Shown here: one piece after another, positions 25,950 to 35,510 of the stretch
Layout of the letters: each line of letters begins with the position of its first letter
How positions within the stretch are numbered: position 1 is the first letter of the stretch
Source: Neobacillus bataviensis
GTDB taxonomy: Bacteria > Bacillota > Bacilli > Bacillales_B > DSM-18226
Direction: 5' to 3'
NCBI RefSeq assembly: GCF_019969725.1
Contig: NZ_JAHXYW010000003.1
Coordinates: 496,001-560,000, forward strand
DNA: 64,000 nucleotides
Notes under the pieces: model-generated
Database searches by the model: none
Seen by the model: the letters and a program-made list of their open reading frames with translations, nothing else
What the model was told of the DNA's origin: nothing
Position numbers and translations under genes: made by a program

Positions 25950-26717
25950 ATGACATTGGGTATTGCATTAATGGGATTGTTGGTTGGTTTTTTAGTCGGT
26001 CTAACAGGTGTCGGGGGTGCTGCACTGATCACTCCTGTTCTGATCATGGTAGGCATTCAGCCTTCTATCGCTGTTGGTACCGATTTGGTCTATAACGCCG
26101 TTACGAAATTGTTTGGCGTCGCTCAGCACTGGAGACAAAAAACAATAAATTTTAAATTAATGTTATATCTTGCAATAGGGAGTATTCCTAGTGCTGTAAT
26201 AGCAATCTCCATTCTAAAGTATTTTGAATCTGCTTATCATAATCAGGAACATATTATTAAACACGGACTAGGTTACGTCCTCATATTAGTAGCAACAGCA
26301 ATCCTGATTAAGACCTTTTTTGATAAAAAAATCCGGCCCAACCGCTGGCAGCTAAAACCTATTGAAGAAAAACGCGGTTTAACGATTTTAATTGGTGCTG
26401 TATTTGGATTTATTGTCGGCTTTACTTCTATCGGATCAGGCTCTTTATTTGCCCTTGCGATGATGTTTCTTTATCGATTGAAAGGAACTGAATTAGTTGG
26501 TACAGATATCGCTCATGCCTTTTTATTAGTAACGGTAGCTGGGCTGCTTCATGCAAATGCAGGAAGTGTAAACTATACGCTGGTTGGGAATCTTCTTATT
26601 GGGTCCATTCCTGGTGTTCTAGTGGGAAGCACCTTATCTTCAAAAGTGCCAACTAAACCGTTGCGAACGCTTATCTCTACGGTTATCATTATTAGTGCCA
26701 TTAAGTTGATTTCATAA
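25950..26717 (+). CDS. Sulfite exporter TauE/SafE family permease
   Basis: A membrane protein with about eight helices and two related halves, each opening with a glycine-rich helix (GFLVGLTGVGGAALITPVL and GFIVGFTSIGSGSLF), the hallmark of TauE/SafE. Members export sulfite, sulfoacetate or other organic anions. No sulfur metabolism genes are adjacent, so the substrate is open. AAGGAGTGA supports the ATG at 25950 over the GTG at 25941. Confidence 0.88.
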   Translation: MTLGIALMGLLVGFLVGLTGVGGAALITPVLIMVGIQPSIAVGTDLVYNAVTKLFGVAQHWRQKTINFKLMLYLAIGSIPSAVIAISILKYFESAYHNQEHIIKHGLGYVLILVATAILIKTFFDKKIRPNRWQLKPIEEKRGLTILIGAVFGFIVGFTSIGSGSLFALAMMFLYRLKGTELVGTDIAHAFLLVTVAGLLHANAGSVNYTLVGNLLIGSIPGVLVGSTLSSKVPTKPLRTLISTVIIISAIKLIS

Positions 26718-26752
26718 CCATTAGTGATTTTTTCACTAGTGGTTTTTTTGTT
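26716..26752 (+). terminator. Intrinsic terminator of the TauE-family gene
   Basis: AACCATTAGTG and CACTAGTGGTT with a 7-nt loop, then TTTTT. The left arm includes the stop codon. Confidence 0.85.
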
Positions 26753-26801
26753 TTGACAGTATTTTTATTTTAACGAGGCCACTTGTGATATATACTAACA
26801 T

Positions 26802-26818
26802 GTAACAGACTTTGTTAC
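26802..26818. promoter_or_regulatory. Probable Rrf2 operator palindrome
   Basis: GTAACA, five bases, TGTTAC. It sits just downstream of a TATACT -10 box (26791-26796) and 40 bases before the Rrf2 start, as expected for an autoregulated repressor. Confidence 0.55.
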
Positions 26819-26858
26819 GGGAGTATGTAGAAATAGGTGTTAAAGGAAGGCGAAGTAT

Positions 26859-27293
26859 ATGTCACTCAGTAGTCGATTTGCTGTCGGAATCCACATATTG
26901 ACTCTTTTAGAAATAAACAAAAATGGTGTAAATTCCTCCGAATTTATCGCAAGCAGTGTTAATACCAATCCAGTTGTTATTAGAAAAATCATGGGAATGT
27001 TGAAAAACGCAGGGTTAGTGAAAGTGCGTCCAGGAATTGCAGGTGCATTGCCAGCAAAAGAATTATCTGAAATATCATTGCTTGATGTTTATAAGGCAGT
27101 CAATATTGTTCAAGATCAAGAATTGTTTGGTATGCATGAAAATCCAAATCCAGCGTGTCCTGTAGGTAGAAATATTCAAGAAACCATTACTCCCCTCTTT
27201 TCGGTGGCTCAACTGGCCTTAGAAAAAGCACTGGGGAATGTGACGATACAAGATGTCGTCTTGGGAATATTAGAAAAAGAGCAAATTAAATAA
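26859..27293 (+). CDS. Rrf2 family transcriptional regulator, YwnA-like
   Basis: A winged-helix protein of 144 residues. It closely follows the YwnA pattern, with NTNPVVIRKIMGMLKNAG as the recognition helix region and MHENPNPACPVGRNIQ toward the end. It has one conserved cysteine and no three-cysteine iron-sulfur motif, so thiol stress rather than a cluster would be the likely signal. It is followed after 25 bases by an MFS exporter, which it presumably represses together with itself through the palindrome upstream. Confidence 0.87.
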   Translation: MSLSSRFAVGIHILTLLEINKNGVNSSEFIASSVNTNPVVIRKIMGMLKNAGLVKVRPGIAGALPAKELSEISLLDVYKAVNIVQDQELFGMHENPNPACPVGRNIQETITPLFSVAQLALEKALGNVTIQDVVLGILEKEQIK

Positions 27294-27318
27294 CAAAGGC
27301 ATTAAAGGAAGTGTAAAA

Positions 27319-28506
27319 ATGAAATCACAAAACGGTAAGATCTTGGTTGGGTTGTCTATTGCAGCCTTTTTAGGGCCGTTCACTCAGACCATTTATACTC
27401 CGAGCCTTGCGGAGGTCGGGCATTATTATCAAGTAAGCCAGTTTATGGTGAATTTGACAATCTCCCTTTATACTTTTGTTCTGGCTGCGAACCAGTTTTT
27501 GGTTGGTCCTTTGTCTGATACGCGCGGGCGGAAGGCAATTTTAATGCCTGGTCTCCTCATTTTTATGGCCGGTTCACTGATTTGTTTTCTAGCACAAAAT
27601 TACTATTTATTCCTTTTTGGCAGAGCCCTTCAGGCTTTTGGAATCACCACCGGCTCAGTGGTAGCAGCCGCTGTTATCGGGGATATTTATTCGCCTTCTG
27701 AACGCGGCAAGGCGATGAGTGTTTACCAGACGATGGTGTTTCTCGGGCCTGTTCTTGGCCCTGTAGTAGGGAGCTTTATCGCGGCTTATGCAGAGTGGCA
27801 CACGGCATTTGCACTTCTTGTTGCCGGGGCATTAATTGCGTACATATATAATCGTTTTACCTTGAAAGAAACACTTCCGAAAGATACTGCACCAAAAAAA
27901 ATTACTTTTAAAACCTTTAAAGGAATCGCAGCAAACCGCGCTGCTTTTTCGATTTTACTGCTCGGTTTCACTCAGTTCTACGGCTATTATATCTTTCTCG
28001 TTTTTATCCCAGGTCTGCTTGATGAGCTATTTTCTGTTCCTTTGGTATGGAAAGGGCTGTTTTTTATGCCGCTAACAGCGGGAATTGTGCTTGGGACGTT
28101 AATTGGCGGAAGACTCCAAACTTATTTGAAACATACTGCGATTCTCATATATACGGCATACGGGACAGGTTTAGTGGTTTCTATTTTCTGGGCATTTCTT
28201 TATTTGAATCTCTTAACGATACCAACATTAATCGTTTTTTTACTGGTTTTTGGCGTATTGCTTGGCATAAGCCTGCCTTCTCAAATAACGTCACTTGTAA
28301 ATTTATTTGCACATGAAAAAGGAACTGCCATGGGCGTGTATAACTTTATTCGGTTTACCGGAGCCGCAATTGGGCCGCTGCTTGGATCATCGCTTTATAA
28401 AATCGGCGGGGACAACGCTTTATACATTACCTTGTTCTTGTTCCTTCTTGGTGGTGCTTTGGTGATTCATCTAAACAGTCGAGCACCATCGGGAAAACTG
28501 GGGTAA
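27319..28506 (+). CDS. MFS multidrug transporter, Bcr/CflA-like
   Basis: A 12-helix major facilitator protein of 395 residues. Motif A is visible as GPLSDTRGRKAI between helices 2 and 3, and motif C as GPVLGPVVGSFI in helix 5, which marks drug:proton antiporters. It is the second gene of an operon with the Rrf2-type repressor, suggesting induction by the exported or stressing compound. The ATG at 27319 has AAAGGAAGTG upstream. The substrate is unknown. Confidence 0.9.
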   Translation: MKSQNGKILVGLSIAAFLGPFTQTIYTPSLAEVGHYYQVSQFMVNLTISLYTFVLAANQFLVGPLSDTRGRKAILMPGLLIFMAGSLICFLAQNYYLFLFGRALQAFGITTGSVVAAAVIGDIYSPSERGKAMSVYQTMVFLGPVLGPVVGSFIAAYAEWHTAFALLVAGALIAYIYNRFTLKETLPKDTAPKKITFKTFKGIAANRAAFSILLLGFTQFYGYYIFLVFIPGLLDELFSVPLVWKGLFFMPLTAGIVLGTLIGGRLQTYLKHTAILIYTAYGTGLVVSIFWAFLYLNLLTIPTLIVFLLVFGVLLGISLPSQITSLVNLFAHEKGTAMGVYNFIRFTGAAIGPLLGSSLYKIGGDNALYITLFLFLLGGALVIHLNSRAPSGKLG

Positions 28507-28512
28507 AAATGG

Positions 28513-28541
28513 AAAGCACGGATTACAATTCCGTGTTTTTT
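28513..28541 (+). terminator. Intrinsic terminator of the rrf2-MFS operon
   Basis: GCACGGA and TCCGTGT arms with a 7-nt loop, followed by TTTTTCTTTT. Confidence 0.8.
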
Positions 28542-28550
28542 CTTTTAAAA

Positions 28551-28581
28551 AAACATCCCCACCCTATCGTGGAGATGTTTC
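28551..28581 (-). terminator. Intrinsic terminator of brnQ
   Basis: On the minus strand ACATCTCCAC and GTGGGGATGT arms run into TTTTTTT. Confidence 0.8.
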
Positions 28582-28607
28582 ATGGTTAAAGCACTTTCAG
28601 TTTTGTT

Positions 28608-29963
28608 TTAAATCCGCACTCCTGTGAGTTTTTGCAATCGTACGAATACACCTGTTATCGATATGACAACTATTACTGGAAGCACCCACCCAAGACCTTT
28701 GTTATAGAACGGTAAGGCTTTTTCATAAAAATGGATGAAGGATGCCAGCCAGCCGAAATAATCAATCCCAATCAATTGGCAGAAGGTCTTCAATCCATCA
28801 ATAAAACTAATCATAAACGTGACAACTGTTGCGGCAACATACACCATTCGTGAATGGTTGAAAAGCTTTGACAAGAATGTTAAAAGCATTAAGGCAACCG
28901 CCAATGGATATAAAAACATTAATACAGGAATTGAGAATTTAATAATATTCGATAATCCAAAGTTGGCAATTACGAAAGAGACAGTTGAAAAAAAGAGAAC
29001 CCAAATTTTGTAACTAACTTTCGGAAACAGTGTATGGAAATATTCACCGCATGCTGTCATCAATCCGATACTTGTCGTGAGACATGCTAGTATGATAATG
29101 ACTGATAACATTACTGTTCCCAGGGTCCCAAAATAGGAAGAAGCTGCATTTCCAAGGATTGTTCCCCCTGTATCCATCAGGCCGAATGCCTCAGTACTTG
29201 TTGCTCCTAAATAAGCAACTCCAACATAAATAATTCCAAGAAATACGATTGCAACAATCCCAGATTTCGCAGAAGCTAATAAAACACCGCTAGTGGATTT
29301 AACACCCATTGAACGAATAGAATTGATGACGATAATTCCAAATACGAGCGAAGCTAATGCATCCATCGTGTTATACCCTTCCATAAATCCCTTCATAAAT
29401 GCCCCACTTAAAAAGCCACTTTGTGGGGCCTCTATAGAACCCAGTGGTTTAACAACAACCATCACTAATAATACTAGAATAAGAATAATGATAGCTGGAG
29501 ATAGTATTTTTCCGACGTTATCAACGATTTTTGCAGGGTTTAAAGAAAACCAGAGAGTGATGATGAAAAAGAGCAATGTAAAAACCATCAAACCAGAATG
29601 ACTAATGCTGTTGCCTAAAAACGGCGCAATTCCAATATCATACGCAACCGCACCTGTCCTTGGAGCCGCAAAGAAAGGGCCAATCGTTAAGTAAAGCAGC
29701 GACGTAAAGACGATACCATAAACAGGATGAATCCGACCGGATAATTCCTGCAGGTTTTTACTCCCCGAAACACCCATCGCTAAAATACCCAGAAATGGAA
29801 GGCCGATTCCCGTAATTAAAAACCCAGAAATCGCCAGCCAAACGTTAGAACCAGCATTTTGACCGAGTGAAGCTGGAAAAATAAGATTGCCAGCCCCGAA
29901 AAATAAGGCAAATAACATGACTCCAATGACGAAATATCTTGAAAACGGTAATTTATTTTGCAT
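28608..29963 (-). CDS. brnQ: Branched-chain amino acid:cation symporter
   Basis: LIVCS family carrier with about 12 helices that imports leucine, isoleucine and valine with sodium. The N-terminal ALFFGAGNLIFPASLGQNAG motif is diagnostic. An in-frame extension up to 30047 is possible, but MQNKLPFSRYF at 29963 is the family start and has AGGTGGG upstream, giving 451 residues. It follows the ribonucleotide reductase operon by 90 bases on the same strand with no terminator between, so read-through is possible. No T-box or Leu-responsive leader is visible. Confidence 0.92.
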   Translation of the reverse strand: MQNKLPFSRYFVIGVMLFALFFGAGNLIFPASLGQNAGSNVWLAISGFLITGIGLPFLGILAMGVSGSKNLQELSGRIHPVYGIVFTSLLYLTIGPFFAAPRTGAVAYDIGIAPFLGNSISHSGLMVFTLLFFIITLWFSLNPAKIVDNVGKILSPAIIILILVLLVMVVVKPLGSIEAPQSGFLSGAFMKGFMEGYNTMDALASLVFGIIVINSIRSMGVKSTSGVLLASAKSGIVAIVFLGIIYVGVAYLGATSTEAFGLMDTGGTILGNAASSYFGTLGTVMLSVIIILACLTTSIGLMTACGEYFHTLFPKVSYKIWVLFFSTVSFVIANFGLSNIIKFSIPVLMFLYPLAVALMLLTFLSKLFNHSRMVYVAATVVTFMISFIDGLKTFCQLIGIDYFGWLASFIHFYEKALPFYNKGLGWVLPVIVVISITGVFVRLQKLTGVRI

Positions 29964-30053
29964 TAATAATTTGTCCCACCTTGAATATATATCATTCGAT
30001 AATTTTTTTACCAAAACAATATTACTATTCAAGTTAATGAAATACAACCTATT

Positions 30054-30503
30054 TCAATGATTATTTTGATAATTTAAAACTTCCAAAAAAATGTTAACGA
30101 ATCTTTCACACCGTTCAACATCGTTCGTTTGTGGGGTTAGCTCTACCTTCATCGTAACAGCTAAATTTGTATGAACAAAAAGCATATTTTTAAACTGCTC
30201 AACCGCACCGCAAAAATTGGGATAACCGCTATCACCTGTGCCAACGATCCCCGTGACCACCCGCTTAACATCCATGGCTTCAAATGAATGGTAAAGGTCC
30301 ATCATTTCAGGAGGAATTTCTCCCATCCCCCATGTATAGGTTCCAACCACTATACCATCAAATTTTATGAGATCGAGAAGATGAAATTGGTCAATACGAA
30401 AAAGAAATAATTCTACCTTTTTCAGTTGAAATATTTCCTTCATTAAATAGATTAACTCTTCTGTATTTCCCGTCTTCGAAGTATAGATGATTGCTATTTT
30501 CAT
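30054..30503 (-). CDS. Flavodoxin of the ribonucleotide reductase operon
   Basis: A 149-residue flavodoxin. YTSKTGNTEEL is the FMN phosphate loop, and GTYTWGMGEIP and GTGDSGYPNFCGA form the isoalloxazine-binding loops. Its ATG overlaps the nrdB stop by four bases, so the two are translationally coupled. By position it is the likely electron donor for radical cofactor maturation in the beta subunit, the role NrdI has in class Ib systems. Sequence and loop lengths look like an ordinary flavodoxin rather than NrdI. Confidence 0.87.
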   Translation of the reverse strand: MKIAIIYTSKTGNTEELIYLMKEIFQLKKVELFLFRIDQFHLLDLIKFDGIVVGTYTWGMGEIPPEMMDLYHSFEAMDVKRVVTGIVGTGDSGYPNFCGAVEQFKNMLFVHTNLAVTMKVELTPQTNDVERCERFVNIFLEVLNYQNNH

Positions 30504-31546
30504 AGTTCATCAAAACCGTTCGATTGGGTCACCTTCGCATAGGTTCTCGACTTTTGCTCAAAGAAATCGGATTTTGTTCCATTCATCATTTCATCACTAA
30601 AAACATGAATCCAGGGCATAGGATTCGATCGTTCAGCGAATAAATTATCTAGCCCCATCTGCCGGAGGCGCTTATTTGCCAAGTATTCCGTGTAAAATTC
30701 ATACTCCTTTAAATCAATCCCTTTTATATCCCGCAAGATGTATGATGCCCATTCCTTCTCAAGCTCAACCGCTTGTGCAATCGCATGATAAGCATACTCA
30801 GTGTTTTGAGCATTATTTAAATCAGGATTTTCAGTTAAAAGAATCCGGATAAACTGAGCAATAAAGTAAGCATGCTGCATTTCATCCCGCTGGATATAAC
30901 TAATCATCGTGCTCGTCTTTAGCATTCTTTGCTGACGGGCAAGATGATAGAAAAAGGCAAAACCCGCATAAAAATAAATTCCTTCTAGATTAATAGAATT
31001 CACAGCTAATTGAAACAGATGCTGCGGTGTTGGGTTCTCTCTAAATAGTTCATACGCTTCTAATATAAGCTGATTCCGTTTTTGAACGATAGGATCCTTT
31101 TTTGCCTGATTAAACCGCGCCTTTTGTTCGCTTACTGGCACCAAGGAACTTAAAATATATGAATAAGATTCATTATGAACAGCTTCCTGCTGAGCAATGA
31201 CGGCAAATATTGCCTTAAAACTCGAATCGGTCACATAATCCATCACTTGAGTCATGGTTGGTGTTTGCAAGCTGTCTAAGGAGGCAAGCTGGGTATTAAT
31301 ACGCAGGAATACATCTTGTTCAATTGAACTCAGCTGGTCCCATTGCTTAATATCATCCTGCATATTAATCTCTTGGGCCTTCCAAAAATTTGATAAAAGA
31401 GTCTGATACAAATCGTACATTTGTGGGTAAGCAATATCATTCCAATTAAGCAGACCTGATGATTTCCCGTTAATAATGCCCGTTGATTTATTAGGATATT
31501 CTGGATTTAACAGTTTTATTTTTTTTAATGGTGAATAAATATTCAT
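30500..31546 (-). CDS. nrdB: Class I ribonucleotide reductase beta subunit
   Basis: Ferritin-like radical-generating subunit. The metal ligands and tyrosyl radical line up with the E. coli NrdB pattern: Asp91, Glu121 and His124 (EAVH), radical Tyr128, Glu188, Glu222 and His225 (DEMQH). All are present, so a dimetal-tyrosyl enzyme is expected. It lies 14 bases behind the alpha subunit and overlaps the flavodoxin gene. The operon is preceded by a cobalamin riboswitch. At 348 residues it has normal length. Confidence 0.93.
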   Translation of the reverse strand: MNIYSPLKKIKLLNPEYPNKSTGIINGKSSGLLNWNDIAYPQMYDLYQTLLSNFWKAQEINMQDDIKQWDQLSSIEQDVFLRINTQLASLDSLQTPTMTQVMDYVTDSSFKAIFAVIAQQEAVHNESYSYILSSLVPVSEQKARFNQAKKDPIVQKRNQLILEAYELFRENPTPQHLFQLAVNSINLEGIYFYAGFAFFYHLARQQRMLKTSTMISYIQRDEMQHAYFIAQFIRILLTENPDLNNAQNTEYAYHAIAQAVELEKEWASYILRDIKGIDLKEYEFYTEYLANKRLRQMGLDNLFAERSNPMPWIHVFSDEMMNGTKSDFFEQKSRTYAKVTQSNGFDEL

Positions 31547-31560
31547 CTTTCCTCCTCCAA

Positions 31561-33831
31561 TCAGCTATGGCAAGCTTCGCATTCCTCTATTTCTGTTTGT
31601 GAGGTGCTTCTTACGTAATACGTTGTTTTTAGCCCCTGCTTCCACGCTTCCATGTGGAGATGCAGCAAATCCCTTGCTTTAATATCATGACGAACATAAA
31701 GATTAAAGCTTATCGCTTGGTCGATGTGGCGCTGCCGGGCAGCATTTTGTTTAATACTCCAAACTTGGTCCAATTCATGTCTTGCCCGCCGATAGTAGTT
31801 GTAAGTCCGATGATTTAAATCAGGTGCCGTAACCTTAAATTTAAAGTTCTTCTTTTCCTCTGCATATTCAACTGAATAAATCGGATCAATTCCATCCGTA
31901 GAGCCTCCTATTTTTGCTGTTGAGGAGTTGGGGGCAACGGCCATTAACCAGCCATTTCGAATTCCGTGTATGGCAACATCTTTTTTTAATTCCTGCCATT
32001 TATTAGATTGATATTTTTTCCGTTCAAAATACTTGCCTGTCTGCCACTCAGACCCACTGAATTGAGAGTACGTTCCCTTCTCTTTTGCCAAATCCATCGA
32101 TGCACGTATCGTCAAGTAAGCAATGTTCTCGTATAATTCATCCGCAAATTCAACTGCCTCCTCTGACTCCCAATGAATCCCTTTTAAAGCGAGCAGATGG
32201 TGCCATCCGAACGTACCTAGTCCTATTGCTCTGAATTTTTTATTCGTTGCCAGAGCCTGTCCGACAGATATGGTATTTAAATCAATGACATTATCTAACA
32301 TTCTTACTTGAATCCGAATTAGTCGCTCCAAACCATTCTTCGGAATAACCTTTGCAAGATTAATAGAAGATAAATTACAGACAACGAAATCGCCGGGCTT
32401 TCGCACGATGACGATGTTTCCTTCTTCATCCTGAAATTCTTTGATGATGGCCGTGGGGGACATATTTTGCGTGATTTCTGTACAAAGATTACTGCAATAG
32501 ATGGAAGTACGACCCTTACCAGCCAAATGCTTATTGGGGTTTTGCCTATTTACCTCGTCACGATAAAACATATAAGGAGTGCCCGTTTCTAATTGAGCTA
32601 CCATGATTCGTGCCATAATATCCATCGCCCGGTACGTTTTTCTCGGGAGGAGCGGGTTTCTTACGGCCTCTTCATATTTTTCAGTAAAATATTTCCTGTC
32701 TGTTTCATCATAAAAATCTTCTAGTCCAAGCGGATTCCCAGACTTATCTTTCCAGCCCATGATTTGCTTTACTTGATGGGGGCAAAAGGTATGCCATTCC
32801 CCAATGCTTCTTCCATTCTCGTCCATCTCTTGCAGCTTTTTCATGAAAAAATCAGGAATGGATACGCCTGTGAAAATGTCATGGGCTTTGCGGCGTTCAT
32901 CTCCATTATTTGTTTTCAAGTCAAGAAAGCCATTCATGATATCTTTATGAAATACATCTAAGTAAACAGCAATTGCACCTTGCCGCTGGCCTAATTGATC
33001 CACACTGACTGCCGTGTTATTCACCAACTTAATCCACGGCACAACTCCCGAAGAGTTTCCTTTAAATTTCTTGATATCAGAACCCAGCGCTCGTACTTTT
33101 CCGTAGTAGATTCCAATTCCTCCTCCATCTTTACTTAAACGGGCAATATCCCAATTGTTTAAATAAATGCTATCCAAGGAATCGTCGACCGTATCGATAA
33201 AACAAGATGAAAGCTGTCCGAAACTTTTTCCGGCATTCGCTAGTGTTGGTGTTGCTACTGTCATAAATAAATTGCTTAAGGCCCAGTATGCTTCCTTGAC
33301 AAATTCTAACCGCTTCGACTCTTTTTCATTTTTCATAATGGTCATAGCAATAATCATGAACCGCTCCTGAGGCAGTTCAATCACATTTTGCTGATGATCC
33401 TTCGCAAGGTAACGATCTGCTAGTAAAAATAATCCTATGTAATTAAATAAATGATCTTTATCAGGATTTATCTCTTTTGCTAATTCAGCAATTTCCACTT
33501 TGCTATAAAAGCTTAATAGATCACTAGAATATATACCGATATCTGTTAATTGTTGAATTAGTCTGTAAAAATCCCCATACATTCCTGAACGGTCATATCC
33601 CCGATTTATGGCTGCTTTTTCATATAATTCATTTAGGTATAAGCTGGCAGCCACAAAGCTCCAATCCGGCTGGTCCATGGCTATTTGATTGACAGCATAG
33701 CTGAGTGCCTGCTGGTTTGCTTCTTTTTCCTCTAGGTCCTTAATTATATTTTTAAGCTCGGTAAAATCCAGTTTATATTTTTTGGAAGCTTGATGGATCG
33801 TTTCCAATACGTAATTCACTTTGACAGTCAT
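31561..33831 (-). CDS. nrdA: Class I ribonucleotide reductase alpha subunit
   Basis: Reduces ribonucleoside diphosphates to deoxyribonucleotides. All catalytic residues are visible: redox cysteines Cys210 and Cys485, Asn448-Cys450-Glu452 in SNLCTEI with the thiyl-radical cysteine, the tyrosine pair Tyr738-Tyr739 of the radical path, and the C-terminal CEAC that hands over reducing power. The N-terminus lacks the KRDG-type ATP-cone start seen in E. coli NrdA, so overall dATP activity control may be absent. Its leader holds a cobalamin riboswitch and terminator, suggesting shut-off when B12 can feed a B12-dependent reductase. Confidence 0.94.
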   Translation of the reverse strand: MTVKVNYVLETIHQASKKYKLDFTELKNIIKDLEEKEANQQALSYAVNQIAMDQPDWSFVAASLYLNELYEKAAINRGYDRSGMYGDFYRLIQQLTDIGIYSSDLLSFYSKVEIAELAKEINPDKDHLFNYIGLFLLADRYLAKDHQQNVIELPQERFMIIAMTIMKNEKESKRLEFVKEAYWALSNLFMTVATPTLANAGKSFGQLSSCFIDTVDDSLDSIYLNNWDIARLSKDGGGIGIYYGKVRALGSDIKKFKGNSSGVVPWIKLVNNTAVSVDQLGQRQGAIAVYLDVFHKDIMNGFLDLKTNNGDERRKAHDIFTGVSIPDFFMKKLQEMDENGRSIGEWHTFCPHQVKQIMGWKDKSGNPLGLEDFYDETDRKYFTEKYEEAVRNPLLPRKTYRAMDIMARIMVAQLETGTPYMFYRDEVNRQNPNKHLAGKGRTSIYCSNLCTEITQNMSPTAIIKEFQDEEGNIVIVRKPGDFVVCNLSSINLAKVIPKNGLERLIRIQVRMLDNVIDLNTISVGQALATNKKFRAIGLGTFGWHHLLALKGIHWESEEAVEFADELYENIAYLTIRASMDLAKEKGTYSQFSGSEWQTGKYFERKKYQSNKWQELKKDVAIHGIRNGWLMAVAPNSSTAKIGGSTDGIDPIYSVEYAEEKKNFKFKVTAPDLNHRTYNYYRRARHELDQVWSIKQNAARQRHIDQAISFNLYVRHDIKARDLLHLHMEAWKQGLKTTYYVRSTSQTEIEECEACHS

Positions 33832-33851
33832 GTCCTCTTCCCCCTAAAAAT

Positions 33852-33882
33852 AAAAAATCCGCTCGGGTGAATTCGAGCGGAT
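33852..33882 (-). terminator. Cobalamin-controlled terminator before nrdA
   Basis: ATCCGCTCG and CGAGCGGAT form a perfect 9-bp stem with an 8-nt loop, followed by TTTTTATTTTT. It ends about 20 bases before the nrdA start. Its upstream arm can instead pair with 33942-33950, making an antiterminator. Confidence 0.9.
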
Positions 33883-33959
33883 GAAACGATAACAATTACA
33901 GAAGGGCATAATGGAAAGAAATTAGGACCCTCAGCTGCCACCGTTTCATCTTCTCAATC

Positions 33960-34175
33960 CCCGAAGAAGCTGAAACATCTTAAGAAAGACAGGTCTCCTG
34001 ACTTATGCATCACCCTACTCTGAACCCTTCCCATATAACCGCCTAATATAGTAAGCTTTGTTATACAGTGGTTTGTTCATTTCGTCAGCATTTACAGTTG
34101 CGGGGGCAGTTCTGGATTTTCACCAGATTCCCAATTAAGCCGTTGCCGGCATCTCCACTTAAGGCAAACACAATA
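33960..34175 (-). ncRNA. Cobalamin riboswitch
   Basis: On the minus strand the conserved core reads GGGAATCTGGTGAAAATCC, AGAACTGCCCCCGCAACTGT and then the B12 box AAGTCAGGAGACCTGTCTT near 33985-34004. The 5' part GCCGGCAACGGC and the long variable arm are also present. It controls nrdA-nrdB-flavodoxin by transcription termination. B12 binding should favour termination, as known for class Ia operons in Streptomyces. Confidence 0.94.
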
Positions 34176-34298
34176 TATAGTTTTATTTTTTAAATTTAAA
34201 ACAATATGTTGATTTAAAACTAAAATCTATCATAGTATAAACTTGGTAAATAATCAAGTAATTTAATTGGTATTCCTACAGCAACTTTTGAACATGCA

Positions 34299-34329
34299 AA
34301 AAACCATTGCGTATTTTGCAATGGTTTTT
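34299..34329 (-). terminator. Intrinsic terminator of the HAD gene
   Basis: AAAAACCATTGC and GCAATGGTTTTT form a 12-bp stem with T residues on both sides. Confidence 0.82.
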
Positions 34330-34438
34330 CGTATAAATTTTATTTTTCTTACGAAGATCAGAAATCATCATGCAATATTTTTTCTTGAATATTCTTTCAA
34401 AAAGTGAGTTAAAGACTAAGATACCTCATATTCACCCT

Positions 34439-35227
34439 TTATTTCTTTAACTCTTCTAAAATAGAATAAAGCTCTTCTAGGTGCTTTATTTCATAGGAAG
34501 GAACTACTTCATTCCGCTCTTTATTATGACGGTTAATCCAGACTGATTTAATTCCAGCTCGATTGGCACCGAGAATATCTGTCATAAGATTATCCCCGAC
34601 CATAATTACTTCATCCTTATGTAAGGACATACGTTCCAATGCATGTTCAAAAATGGCTGGATCCGGCTTGCCTCTCCCAAAATCTCCAGAAATGACAATA
34701 TGGTCAAAATAAGGGACAAGCTCTGGGGTAATCGCAAGTTTAGTATTTTGCAAATCCGGTGATCCATTAGTTAACAAAAGAAGCTGGTAATTTTCTTTTA
34801 AATCATCCAATATTTTAAAGGTTTCTTCATACACAAATGGCAGGTTTCTGCGCTCTTGAGGGAATCTCTCTGCTAACTCATGGCCAAAATCAGGGTCCTC
34901 TATCCCCATTGCCTTTAATCCCAATGTCCAGGCATCCTTACGATAAGCTGGAACCGTTTCTTTCATTTTTTTAAACTCATCCTGTTCATCAATAAAATTT
35001 CCCCAAAGTCCTTCAAAGGGGTTGATTCCGATCATCTGGGTAAATGGATAGAATTCATAGGACGAGTAAAGATTTCTAGCGGCCTCGCGGACGGCTTCTT
35101 CAAATTGCTTCGAGTCAAGGCCATGCTTTTCTTGAGCTACTTTACAGGTGGCAGCAAAAGCTTCTTTAATACTTTTTTGATCCCATAAAAGGGTATCATC
35201 TAAATCAAATAAAATGGCTTTAATCAT
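34439..35227 (-). CDS. HAD-IA family hydrolase
   Basis: The N-terminal DLDDTLLWD holds the nucleophile, [10 protein letters not shown] is motif [13 protein letters not shown] motif III and [17 protein letters not shown] motif IV. The helical C1 cap between about residues 20 and 130 marks the HAD-IA group that includes YjjG-type nucleotidases and phosphoglycolate phosphatases. GAGGA supports the ATG at 35227 rather than the GTG at 35239. It is a single-gene unit and the substrate is unknown. Confidence 0.9.
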   Translation of the reverse strand: MIKAILFDLDDTLLWDQKSIKEAFAATCKVAQEKHGLDSKQFEEAVREAARNLYSSYEFYPFTQMIGINPFEGLWGNFIDEQDEFKKMKETVPAYRKDAWTLGLKAMGIEDPDFGHELAERFPQERRNLPFVYEETFKILDDLKENYQLLLLTNGSPDLQNTKLAITPELVPYFDHIVISGDFGRGKPDPAIFEHALERMSLHKDEVIMVGDNLMTDILGANRAGIKSVWINRHNKERNEVVPSYEIKHLEELYSILEELKK

Positions 35228-35464
35228 ATCGTTCCTCACTTATTAAAAAGATTTTTTATTAGTTTACCATTTTTACATAAGATTCGTAATATTTTTATTC
35301 ATTAACCAAAACAAAAAATCCCGCCAAATTATGAACTTTTTAACATAGTGGGAACAAAATAAAAAAAACGATTAAATTTGATGATTTTAAGCGTTTGATT
35401 GTCTAATTGTCGATAACAATGATAATAATTTGGATAAGAATTGGGTAAAGCCACTGCCGCCTGT

Positions 35465-35500
35465 AAAAAAAAGAACCGCCTAAGGAAAAGGAGGTCCTTA
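35465..35500 (-). terminator. Intrinsic terminator of the esterase gene
   Basis: GGACCTCC and GGCGGTTC arms on the minus strand, with one mismatch and one wobble, followed by TTTTTTT. Confidence 0.65.
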
Positions 35501-35510
35501 TTAATCATTT

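Noticed and set aside
30054..30503. Calling the flavodoxin NrdI
   Set aside because: The FMN loops and the GTYTWGMGE segment match long-known flavodoxins, and the reductase pair is not clearly class Ib.
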